Assembly (NCBI RefSeq): GCF_032854445.1
Contig: NC_088295.1
Location: 70,167,249 to 70,231,248 of the forward strand
Origin: Liolophura sinensis
Lineage: Eukaryota; Mollusca; Polyplacophora; Chitonida; Chitonidae
Direction: 5' to 3'
Length of the DNA stretch: 64,000 nt
Shown here piece by piece: positions 1 to 11,500 of this stretch; positions within the stretch are counted from its first letter, which is position 1; the number at the start of each line of letters is the position of its first letter. The translations under genes and the position numbers were made by a program. Below the pieces are notes generated by a model, which searched no databases, was not told the origin of the DNA, and saw nothing but the letters and a program-made list of their open reading frames with translations.

Positions 1-178
1 TCCAGCTCATGCTGGCATCCTCTCCAACCGTAAGTGGGAAGGTATGCCAGCAACCTGTGGACGGTTGTGGGTTTCCCCTGGGCTCTGCCTGGTTTTCTCC
101 CACCATAATGCTGGTCGCCGTCGTATAAGTGAAATATTATTGCATACAATGTAAAACACCAATCAAATAAATACAGCC
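1..178 (-). repeat. Dispersed repeat family A, near-complete copy
   Basis: Reverse orientation. On the minus strand it starts TATTTATTTGATTGGTGTTT, passes through ATTTCACTTATACGACGGCG and CCAGCATTATGGTGGGAG, and ends GCCAGCATGAGCTGGA. It is the same element as 3735-3906 on the plus strand. Non-coding, about 175 bp; SINE- or MITE-like. The family name is not known to me with certainty. Confidence 0.85.
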
Positions 179-217
179 ATGATGGGTGTACCATTCGAAT
201 ATGATGAGTAAAGGCTC

Positions 218-371
218 CGCGTTTAATGGGCATAGGATCCATGTATGATGGGCGTAGGATCCATGTATGATGGTCGTAGGATCCTTGTATAATGGGTATA
301 GGATCCTTGTATAATGGGCGTAAGACCCATGTATAATGGGCGTAGGATCCGACCATCATCCGCATAGGATT
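218..371. repeat. 22-bp tandem repeat, six copies plus a diverged seventh
   Basis: Units start at 218, 240, 262, 284, 306, 328 and (degenerate) 350. The unit is close to CATGTATGATGGGCGTAGGATC, written here only as ATGATGGGCGTAGGATC plus CATGT; most carry GGATCC across the junction. A related ATGATGGGCGGATGAC stretch recurs near 1163. Confidence 0.9.
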
Positions 372-2374
372 TTCCGACATACACTTACTCATCTAACTTA
401 TAATGAATGCTGCGGTTTGACACCATACCTTATTTGTCCTCTCAGAATTAAAAACAAAACATTCACAAATGGTCTAGTTCCCGGCACGGTTACCAATTCA
501 CACATAATCATGATACTGGGCACATAGAGTTTTGACTGTTTCCACAATTATTAGGCAAATGCAGAACAATAACTTACATGTACAATACGCGACTGTTTTC
601 AGTGCAAATTTTCTGAGGATTTCAAGTGAAGTGCAAAACATGGTGTATATAACACAACATAAAATAACTTATTCGTGATATTTGTGGCAACACTCATTGC
701 TAATTTATACTATTAGTACAGCTTTTGGCAAGAACTTACATTGTTTATGGTTAGTCGGGAATGTGTTTACGATTTTACATTTATTATACCGCTTATATAA
801 ACTTCGTCGAGAAATGGGAAAGCAAAATTCGGAAATCATGCATTTAGCTAGCTCACCTTTTCACTGGCTTGAATATGTGACTCTGAGAGTTAGGCAAATG
901 ACAGACCATTCACTAATACTTTTCTCGTCACCACCCCTACCTAACCAGGTAAGCAGACTGAGGACACATTTTGTCATATTTATAGCTAGCATGCAGGCAA
1001 ATGCTTAAGTGACGTAAAACGGTCTAAATGAGATGACATGTGCCGGTCAATCAAGATCTACATAAAATCTGATCAGGATGGTGCCAACACCTGCTTATGG
1101 GCCACCCATCATGGCTGACGATCTGTGTAGAATCCGCCCTACATCCGATAAAGATGCTTGTATGATGGGCGGATGACATACGTACAGTAGATTGTTAGGA
1201 TCGGTCAGTACTGTACCTTAATTCTTCATTCTTTTTAATTCTTAACTACTTCAATCCTTTATTTTATGAGAATTGATCTCAGCCAAAAACCACTATAATG
1301 AATTCTCCTCGACACAAGTATCGATAATGTATAACAACTTGAACAAAAATGGGGACAATATACATTACAATCACAGTACACTGAGGTATTAGGAAGAAAG
1401 AATTATTCTGGCATCACAATGCCAAACATGAATGGGACATTCTTGGCTAGGCCTTTTCACTTTTCCTTAAAGCATTTGTTATATGGTTTTATTAATATAC
1501 CAGAGAGCACTGCTAAAAACTATTATGTTTTCGTCATGGTTGAGCTTATCTGACCCAGAGGGTAAAATTTAACATGTTATAACTTTATACATGGACATCT
1601 CAACTATAGTGCAGAAAAATGAGTGCCATGGCAAACCTTGTAGGGGCCTACATAATATACTAAGCAGCCAAGTGCATTCTAACAAGCTGATTTAGAATTA
1701 AAACAGAAGAGTACCTAACAGATCAGCTTTCACACTGATGTTTTACAATGATACCAGTTTTATCAATTTTTTGGTCAAATTAATTTGTTTGTAACACTGC
1801 CGGTTTTTAAGAAGGCCTGATAGCTAGGAGTTTATTTACGTACAAGAATATGTGGCTAATATTACAGTGGATCAGGTATTTTGAAGACATATTTGCCCTG
1901 TGGGCCTACAGTACCTGACAAAGCCATGGTATACATGTACAGGTCATAAATAAAATTAACAGACAGGGCCTGTGCTTTGAAGATTTTGATTTGCACTGTG
2001 CTTTTCAAAAGGTATCATTTTCAAGGTCATATATGAGGCTATTAAAAGAGACAGCAAGGACTAGATTCAAGTGGATATAGGTAATACAACAGCTGTGTTT
2101 GTCCTGAACATGGACAGCTACAGACTAACATAACTGTATTAAAGTGTCTTAAGTCAGATCAGGTACATATGTCGAATAGTTTAAAAGAAAAAAGTACATG
2201 TACACGCCTATCATCCGACCTACGTCGTTTAATACTGGCTAGAGGCCAAGCTAGGAATGCAATACAAATAATAACAATGAAAAAACCCCCCAAAAAACCA
2301 AAAAAAAAACCAAAAAAAACCCAGCAGACTTACATATATTCTTCAGATGTCAATGAACAAACTGTTTCTCTTAC

Positions 2375-3150
2375 CATACGATATTAATGCCATGGGGTAC
2401 GGTTTCGTCTGTGGCATTTCAACGTCGCACTTACATTGGCAGCAATTCGCGCAATGAAAAACGGTTGGCCCGCAAGAAGCAACGTGATCTGTACAAGTAC
2501 ACTGATCACTGATCATTACAACACAAACATACGATACGTCAAATAGGTATCCAGGCATTACTGGAGCTACTCTCCATCTTACCTTAGCAGAACTGTTCGT
2601 GTTCAACCCCAATGAAGCGTGACGGCTGCCAAAGTACACGTCACGCTGATGTTTCACGTCCTCGTCTCACTTGTCCACACAAACACATGTGGTGAAGGCA
2701 CGGCCCTTACAAGCGCTCTCATTGGACACAGACTGATGATGTCATCCCTGATCTGACAAGTCGTGTACACAAAGAGTGACCTGCACCTTAGGTGGCAAAA
2801 TGGTCGCACGTAATTATGTAGAACAACGCACGTAACTCCAATGCCTGAGACAGAAGACAACTTTATACATGTATAACTGGATATAAAACACGGAAAATAG
2901 TTCAGTCACTTGGTCGATGGTAGAAATATGGTGGCTCCAGCGGCTTTCATCGCTGAGAACTCAAGCCAGAACTGTCGCCCGACGGTCTTTGCCCTGTTGC
3001 TGGATTTGTCCGACTAAAACAAAAAAAAACTTTTGGTTTTTTCAGTTTCGTGTAGTCAAGTGAAGGCACGTTTGCGGGCCGATTTATACACCATTGCGAA
3101 GCTTAATGTGTCAGCTTTTGAACGAACGTCTTTTGGTTGAGATTGGACTA
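2375..3150. other. CpG-containing stretch, candidate promoter or 5' exon of a neighbour
   Basis: Richer in CG dinucleotides than the surrounding AT-rich DNA. Contains CRE-like ACGTCA/TACACGTCACG sites near 2635-2655. On the minus strand an open frame runs from ATG 2657 to a consensus donor (TATG|GTAAGA) at 2375 and encodes a Cys-rich peptide (CTCTDHVASCGPTVFHC); on the plus strand a 29-codon frame starts at 2928. Neither resembles a family I know. Could be the first exon of a gene leading out of the window, or chance. Confidence 0.25.
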
Positions 3151-3734
3151 TATTTCCTTGTTTTGTGTCCAGTTATGTAAAGCTGGGTCTTCTTTTCTTC
3201 GGCACTGAAGTTATGTACCTTGTCATATACTAGTATAAGGTATAAATAGCGTTCGGACGATTCTGCCATCTGTGTCTCCTCCACTGGCTTATTTCGTCAT
3301 CTTCTGCTGTCGGCACATATGCCCTCAGATTTTAGCATTGACTATTATTCTCATTATCAATCTTTTTATGAGAAAGGACAACAATTGTCCAGGAAAAAAA
3401 CCCCAAAAAACCCCGAGACCTTGAAGGTGTAAATACCTTGGTCCATGGTATAGGGATTAATATAGACTATGCCACAACAGTCATACACATTTAATTCTAA
3501 AAAATACAGAAAAATATAGACACTATGGTTTGGGTTCACTCTGTTAACCAACATGTTAATTACATGTACATGTAGTTACTGGTTAAATGAATGTAACCAT
3601 TTGATTGAGTTAGCAGAAATCAGTGATAAATTGTTGCCAACTTGATGGATGTTGTATGGGCTTACCAAGTGTACCAGTGAGACTGGAAAAGTCATTAAGG
3701 TAAATAAACAGATTTTACATTGCATGCACAGACC

Positions 3735-3906
3735 TATATTTATTTATTTGATTGGTGTTTTATGCCATACTCAGGAATATTTCACTTATACGACGTCGGC
3801 CAGCATTATGGTGGGAGGAAACCGGGCACAGCCTGGGGGAAACCCATGACCATCCGCAGGTTGCTGACAGACCTTCCCACTTACGACTTGAGAGGAAGCC
3901 AGCATG
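3735..3906 (+). repeat. Dispersed repeat family A, near-complete copy
   Basis: Starts TATATTTATTTATTTGATTG, passes CACTTATACGACGTCGGCCA and CATTATGGTGGGAGGAAACC, and ends GAGAGGAAGCCAGCATGA. It defines the plus orientation of the family. Open frames across it are repeat artefacts. Confidence 0.88.
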
Positions 3907-4382
3907 ACAGACCTATATTATGTGGACCAGGATGTGCATGCGCTGAATGAATATTAATATTTCAATTACTAAGGCTGAAACTGTAGAGAGCCAAAATGTT
4001 GAATTGTTGAGACCAACAGGAAACTGTTGATTCTGAATGTGGCATGCTCCTTTGTGAGATGTACCCACTGAATCAGGTACATACACAAACTTAACCAAAA
4101 CTTTAACCCAACCTCAAATGTTAAATGTTACGTATGTTACATAAGCCTAAAGCATTACATATACAAAGAATACTTAAGACGTTAAAATGATTTGTTTGTT
4201 AACTGATAACACAGCAAATTGGTGAAGCCACTTTGTTGACAGTGAATTGTATTATCCAGCACCAAATATTCATGTAAAGTGGGGGCCTATGGGTGTTTAA
4301 AAGTATGTTACAGTAAAATTTAACCCAAATAGAAACTTAGGTTTCGTTATCATCCCAATGGATTACTGTTACAAGTGGAACT

Positions 4383-4483
4383 TTAATTCAGCCTAATGTT
4401 AATACATGTACTGGGCTTAATTCAGCCTAATGTTAATACATGTACTGGGCTTAATTCAGCATGATGTTCATAAATGTACTGGG
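4383..4483. repeat. 34-bp tandem repeat, three copies
   Basis: Unit begins TTAATTCAGCCTAATGTT and ends AATACATGTACTGGGC; units at 4383, 4417 and 4451. The first two are identical, the third has several substitutions. Each carries the palindrome-containing ACATGTAC or a variant. Confidence 0.9.
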
Positions 4484-4972
4484 GCCTAAATATGAATACA
4501 CTTTTGAACAAGGGAACTGTAGAAATTAAGTGAAGTCAGAGGAGTTTGATAACTAGATGTTGATGTTTTGATTTTTTTATTACTGTACTTTTTTATTTTA
4601 AAAATTAAGGTACATAACTAACATCAAATGTTGGGACGAAAAGCATACTTATTTTGGTGTAATTTATACTGAGGTGCATGTGTATCTGAAAGTTAAATTT
4701 ATATGTAGACTATACATGCACTTCCAATGACCTGTTAAAGTGCCGTTATCATTTTGTTACATATGTTAATAACTGATTATTTAATGCATTGTAGAGAGGG
4801 CATTGAAAGAGTGTGTGGAAAAAAAATTAGTCTGTTCTCGGAATGTATCCATTGTTTAATTTCACTTAAAACAGCTTCACTCATCATTCATGTCACAAGT
4901 GTCCAGACTTTAGTTAAAGCTTCTCCTGAAGAAGGGTTTGAGTGCATTTGTGTTGGTTTTTGTTTTGTTGTT

Positions 4973-6040
4973 TTAAAGTTTAGGTCTTAAGGTCGTGTTC
5001 AGCACTAAAATGTAGTATACAGTGTCTTCTCCAGTATGATGACATAGTTTCCACTTAAACTTTGCATGTTTGAACCACTTGGACACCAGATAAGCAATGA
5101 CTTTGTCAACCAAAATAGTGATTTTTTTTAAACCCACGAAGCAGAACACGTTGCTGTCTATATCCTGAGCACAATGGTACCAGAGCTTAAAGTTTGGACA
5201 TTCCAAACACGAGGCTACTGATGAGCTGTGTATTTGGAACTGAGATTTACCGTTTGCTTTAACCCTGTATATATCACTGTGGTAATGTATCATCAGTGAC
5301 AACATCGGTTTCTTAGAGATGGAACTAATGTGGAAGCCACGCTCCATTATCGGACACCAGCCCCACTATACCTCAATTCCTAGGTTTTCCAGCATTAGTA
5401 TCTGTTTCCACTCAACATGGCAGATCTTCACGTGTAAAGCTGAGCGCAGATCAACTTTTTGATTTGGAGCAACTGCTTTTTTTCTTAGTGATTCAAAGTT
5501 TCTAGTAGTATCCTATCGGGCACTGGATTTAGTCCGTCTATGCTGTATTGTGAGTTTGGTCAACCACTGACTCCGCAGTTAAACTGGATTGAACATGTTC
5601 TACTTTTCTGAGATTGTAAGCACCCAGTTGTATCCAGATACATGTCAACATGTCCCTGTGCCCATTTAAACACAGTTTGCACATCATCAGTAAATATACA
5701 GCCGCATGGCAATGTCAGTACTCACAGATGCTGAAACTGAATCTTTTGTCATAATAATCATGATCGTTAAGTTTGTCATAATTTTTACCATAAGCATTGC
5801 GCTTTGTGGTGTTAGGCCCAGATGCTTATGGACCACAAGCTGATTTGCTTCAAGACCCAAGGTAGCTCTCCCCAGTTGTTAGCAACTGTGCTCAAGTTGG
5901 CACAAAATGACTTCCCATCTGACATGGTCTCTCGTTTACTCATTACTGATGGCAGAAAAAAAACCCCGTCATAATCCACTTTGCCGCCACATGCAAAACA
6001 AATGTCATCACTAAAGAACAATTGTTAAGTTCCTTGCTCC
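4973..6040 (-). pseudogene. Decayed protein-coding relic, family unknown
   Basis: Minus-strand open pieces follow one another with stops and shifts between them: SDDICFACGGKVDYDGVFF and NNWGELPWVLKQ (5812-6021), then pieces near 5690-5540 (TDDVQTVFKWAQGHVDMYL; SIDGLNPVPDRILLETLN), then 5520-5370 (NFESLRKKAVAPNQKVDLR; CHVEWKQILMLENLGIEV), stop, then a 124-codon frame to 4973. The residue mix looks protein-like, but I cannot name the family; a transposon or retrogene remnant is most likely. Could also be chance frames. Confidence 0.35.
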
Positions 6041-6279
6041 TGACTCCTATAAAACAATTTGCAGTTGATTGAACTGGGATTTTATACTGTACACAAGTAT
6101 ATCACTTCATGATGCCAGCCATATACATCGATGGAGGGAATAAGAAACAGCAGATACAAGTACTACCCCAATTCCTCAACCTTTTCACTCATGAAAGAGC
6201 AACTTTCAGTGCAATTTATGCACATTTTCAATTTGATTTTAGTGATAAAACAATGATGGTTGGATTGGCCAGTTTCAGG

Positions 6280-8176
6280 GCTTCACAAAATGTGTAATTT
6301 TATTAGTCAACACAGGATAATGCCTTTAGAATATGCCTGAATAAACACTGTGCAAACATGCAAAAAGGTTGAAGATTTACAGTAGGCCAAACTTCACGTC
6401 AGTCAGGGTCAGACAAACCTTGATTTCTCACCACATCACGTTGCAACTTTCTATGAAATGAAGTCATCCTTGTTACACACCAACACAAGTAACCAATTAT
6501 TAGGGCATTCAAATATTCTTTAATGTTTCAAATAAAGCACTATACAAAGAGAAATGATTAGTGTTTATACTCTTGGCCAGAAATTACCAACCTAAACCAC
6601 TTGATAAGGTAGAGGAAACTTTACTCTAGTCATCTGTAAACTGTATGCACACAAACACTACTCTGCCAAATATTAAATTCCTTCCTTCCATACTTTAATA
6701 CAGCACACTTCAATATTAAAACAAAGATTTTCCAGCACTTAGTTTAAGGAATAAATTTGGCATAAATTTATACAAACATATATATATTTATATATTTACA
6801 GTAGTAACCAGTGATACAAATATTTCTCATGCTCTCAGAAAGCGATGAAGACTTGCCGTCTTAACATTTGGAGACAAAGAACAGCAGCCACTGTTCCATC
6901 ACAGCAATGTATTGAATAGATGTCTCTGGGAATGGCCAGGTTATGGCTATATACTATATAACATCCTGATGTGTATAACAATGATCTGGGACAGACCCCG
7001 GGGGACTTTCTAAGGGTTATAGTATGGCACACAAGTGCTGTCCGCCCCTACTCTCATTGGACTATATAATGTGGTTTATAGCTGTACATGCACATAGCAA
7101 GTCATTGGCACATGCAGGTTAACTGCATGGGTGCGTGGCTTAGAAGCTATCCTGATATACAATAACCAAGAGCACATGTTCCCAGGGAAGGCATAACCTG
7201 TACATTAATAACAACGGATTATTATACAATGTATACAGAATATGAAGAGATTTCATCCAAACATCTGAAGGCTCAAACCAGCTTGGATGATTTTGAAGAA
7301 AATATACATGTGTCTGAACATGTGATTGTGAAAAATTCTGCTTTTAGTTATTTTTCGAACAGGCAAGGAAACCAGGGTTAGCATGCTCCTGGATATTCTG
7401 AGAATCTCTCTCTAAATACATGTAAACTTTAGTTTCCTCATATGTACACTGTGAATTTAAAAAAAAAAAATTGGTGAGGAAAGACAATTTTGACATGTAA
7501 ATTATCATATTTTCATGTAAAATTGTTGGTTTGCTGGGGTGACCTGTAATATCACAAATGGCAGTGAGAGTTGATGGGATGTTGACACGTGGGAAGACAA
7601 GAATGAGTGGACAATGGAGACAGAACAGGAAATAGACAACTACAACAATACCCCCTGTACAACTGAAACGGCTTAATCACTAACAAATCATTGAGACATC
7701 CCTGTCAAGGTAATAGGATCACTGCCACATATAAAACTACATACAACTCTCAGAGTCTCTAAGTGATTTATACAGAATCATAATAAATATAACCTGTGGG
7801 AAGTGATTTGTGGTGACACAGCCATTATCCTTGAAAAACTGTCCACAGTGCATAAATGTTGTCTGAGGCACGCCCATGAGGCTACCATCTGAACTATTAA
7901 AACAAATACCAGGCTAATGCTGTACATATATGGACTAACAAGTGCCTATATTTACATATAATCTGTAACTAAATTATTCATACATGTTGCATCATGTAAA
8001 GTATAATCTAATAAACAACCTTTTGGCATATTTGTACTAAATGTAGTTTGTCTCCGTGAACAGTCAAATTCTGGTTGTATGGGGGAAGAATAACTGTCCA
8101 GTGCATAGAAAAGATGGGATGCAAGTCGGTCCTTCATGATTATAAATTTGTAAGGCAACATAACGGATGGCTTTGG
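6280..8176 (-). other. Probable 3' UTR
   Basis: AT-rich sequence directly after the stop, with no coding frame and no recognised repeat family. Minus-strand poly(A) signals are available as ATTAAA near 6519-6524 and AATAAA at 6299-6304. A 3' UTR of about 1.7-1.9 kb is therefore reasonable, but the true cleavage site cannot be fixed from genomic sequence. Confidence 0.4.
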
Positions 8177-8517
8177 TTAGACAGTGGTGTTGCTGTCTGT
8201 GTTCTCTGCTCCACTATCCACACTTGTTCCCTCATCAGCTCGCTGCCCTGTGTCTGGCACACTGCTTTCACTCTGATCTGTGTTTATTGCTGTTGAGTCT
8301 GCTGGCTCCACCTCCCCGTCACCGTGGATAACAGTCTCTGGGATCTCCTCCTCAGTAGCGATGGCATTGGCGGACTGTTCCCCAGAGTCATCCTCCTCCA
8401 CAGCACAGCTCTGTTCACCAGTTGCTTCTAGAGTCTCCTCCGCTGGGAAAAACTTGGCTGAGCCTTCCTCTCCACTTGAACCACCCTTGTCCTCGCTGTA
8501 TATCTCATCATCAACAT
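8177..8517 (-). CDS. ARHGEF11/12: Exon 36 (last coding exon, residues 1539-1651 and stop)
   Basis: Begins DVDDEIYSEDKGGSSGEEGS; strongly acidic throughout (EEDDSGEQSANAIATEEEIP). Ends AENTDSNTTV followed by TAA. The last three residues T-T-V fit a class I PDZ ligand (S/T-x-V). Acceptor GTGCAG|ATGT. The acidity and lack of predicted fold are typical of tails in the family; the exact equivalent in vertebrates is not obvious. The codon sum across all exons closing exactly at this stop is good evidence that the exon belongs here. Confidence 0.88.
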
Positions 8518-11500
8518 CTGCACAAACAGAACAGATGCCTTTGCTTACATCAACTCTCACGTGAAACAATTACTGATCAGTAACTGTAATAGCTGTTTCA
8601 TGGGATTGTGTCGATTCATGATAAATAGATACAAGCATTGTTTAACATATCAGCTCATACAGCCAGAAAGTAGATGTATGCATGCTTTGGTTTTTATTTC
8701 ATACATAACAATTTTTCAGTTATATGGCAATGAAGAGTCATTAAGTGCATGTACATATACTATGTTTTCTGTAGCTGGGTGAGCCAATGTTGTGTAAGAT
8801 TTCATGTCGCCACTGAAGCACCTTGCCAGACAGGACATCCCACCCAGTCATATTACACTGACACCGGGCCATTTTTGAAGTTTGGTGTATCCCAACCAGG
8901 GCTTGACCCCAGGTTTACCTACATCGGCCAGAGAGCAGAGTATGGAAGGTCAGTCAAACAGCATTACAGCTAAAGTAGTAGTCAACACTGGCAAATTAAA
9001 CCTGGTAATCTTATTTTGAAACTTCGCAACATTGTGTTTTTCTTTCCTTGAAGTTAAATGTTGCTTTTAAAATTATTCTCCTTCTTTCAGTTCCATTGCT
9101 AACAAATTTATAATGCTGCCTTCATGGAACACCATGCTGAATACAACAGACACAATGCTCTCTACAGTACACTAAAACTAGTATACTGACCAGTGCATGC
9201 CCTATCCCCTTTTAAGGTGTCTTCCAAGCCAGAGAAGCAGCAAGATTGAACCTTTTGATAGTTCTAAGACTCACATTTTCCTAAATATATTTGGCAACAA
9301 ATGCTGCTCACCAAAATAATTGAAATCACTGTAAATGTAAGCAGTGGTGGTTGTCTGTACCTGTGACCTGCTGTTTGTTTGGGCCGTCCGCTGTATCAAG
9401 CTCACTAACATCAGCCCAGTCTGAGCAGTCCAAATCTGTGGACTGGGTGAAGGTGGAATCGGCCATGAGAACATCCTCCGCACGGATCATACTGCCCACA
9501 TCCCCCATCAACATACGGTGGAGCTCGTCTACAGAGGCCTGGGTCTCCTCCAGCGACTCTGACACTGAGGACCCAACTGACACCATGCTGGAAGGCCGCT
9601 CAGACTGGTAGAAGTTACTGCCCTTGAGTTCCTTCACCATGGCCAGCTGCTGCTGTGCTGACTTGAGTTCCTGTCGGAGTCGGTCCTGCTCCTCCTCCTT
9701 ATTACCAACAACAGTCTGAAAGATAAAGCACAGAAACTGAACTGACATAACTGTTTGGATGGACCATGCTTCATGAGATACATATTTCAGACACAGCTGA
9801 TATATCGAGGAATCACACAGGAGTGGTCATGTATAACAAACACCAACTTGTTGACCAGTCCTGGTATTAACAAGTACAATCATTTGGTCATGCATTTGGT
9901 TACCCAAAATTGTATTCAAAAGAACAATGTCCGATTAAGCAAAACAACATGAAATATTGCTTAGTATTTTCTGTTACTAACCATCAGTCCAAAATGTAGT
10001 TTGGCAGTTTTGTGACACATAAACTTATTGATTTTGTATGTTATCAAACAAATGGTTACATGGACTGATTTTAAAGGAACTGGTACACTGCTCATGCTGA
10101 ATTTAGATTTTTTTTTCAAGTTTCTACAGGTTTAAGTACATCACAGATTATAATTTTTTTATATAGTACGTCTCACACAAAAATCCAACAAAGCACAAGA
10201 AAGTGTTTATTTACTTATTTACTTGATTTAGAGTTTTACTGCATACTCAAAAATATTTTACTTATACTACGACAGCCAGCATTATGGTGGGAGGAAACCG
10301 GGCACACAAACATGGAAGTAACACACAGATATAAACCACTCACCAACAGGTTACTCAGAATGGAATTCATGCGTCCTGCCATCAGTCTCAGCTTATCCAT
10401 GGGTATGGGCATGGAGCCAGCAGGTTGGCTGGGTGAGGCGGTGCTGTTCTCTGGAGTGGGAGTTACAGCTGCATTCCGAGACGCAGATGAGGGAGACGCT
10501 ATTAACAATGAGGTAAAGAATGAATCACAATGAGCAACATATAAGAAGAGTTATTCTTGGGATGAGGTTGTTACAGGTGATGACAGATTACCAAACATAA
10601 CACAATTCTTATGGAAATATACGCATACGATTAAAAATACTCAAATTATTTTATTTCTTAAAGCAGGCAGGTTTAGTAGTGGCCTAAACATTTAACAGGA
10701 AAAGAATTCAATGAAATGTCTCAAATGGGCATAAAAACAACAGGCCAAAATAGTCCAATGTGTGAGTTTGAAATGGATGTGCATAAAAAACAAAGGTTAG
10801 TTTCCAACAAAGAACCCTATGCCATTTCACAACTTCTGCTATGCAATATGCTTCATTCTGTTCCTTTATAAACGGAAATATTTAACCAGTGGGGTATCCT
10901 CATCATTCTCACTCAAGGTATCTCTTCCTCAATAAACTTTGTGTATGCACATCACTACAATACACTTCTTCTCACACTGACATGCAGCAAATTTAAAACT
11001 GGTAACCATCAGGAAAATGTCAACAGCAAAATGCATATACATGTATTGTACCCATTGGTCAATTATCTTCCCTTAATTCAGAGAATGGCTTAGCTGATCA
11101 AGATTCTGGAAATTTGCTCCAAGCACAGAAAAAATGAGTACACCAAAACGAGCATTACAAATGCTGTCTGGATCATCCACATCTTTGCTTTACCTATTAT
11201 TCAGGCAATTAAAAAAACAAAGAAAACAGAGCACAAAACCAGTACATAAAGCATATTAGACCCATTCAATATTTTAATAAATCATTTGACACCAAAATAC
11301 ATGTATTATGGCTAAAAAAGCTCTTTAAAGCCTGCAAATAGTTAAACACAGCATTGGCTCACTGAGAAAGCTTCACCCAGAACTTCAATCAAAAAGCTTG
11401 GAGAAAAGTAACAGGTTAAAACAGAAAGCACCAGAAGTAGTGAAAGGGGGAGGGATATTTGTATTTTGTGAGTGGGGTGAGGTTATCAGCAATGGGACAA

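Noticed and set aside
682-1008. 108-codon open frame, plus strand, containing a possible donor CCAG|GTAAGC
   Set aside because: Hydrophobic composition typical of AT-rich noise, no acceptor, no partner exon and no recognisable motif.
8280-8564. Ser-rich open frame opposite exon 36
   Set aside because: Antisense shadow of the acidic last coding exon.
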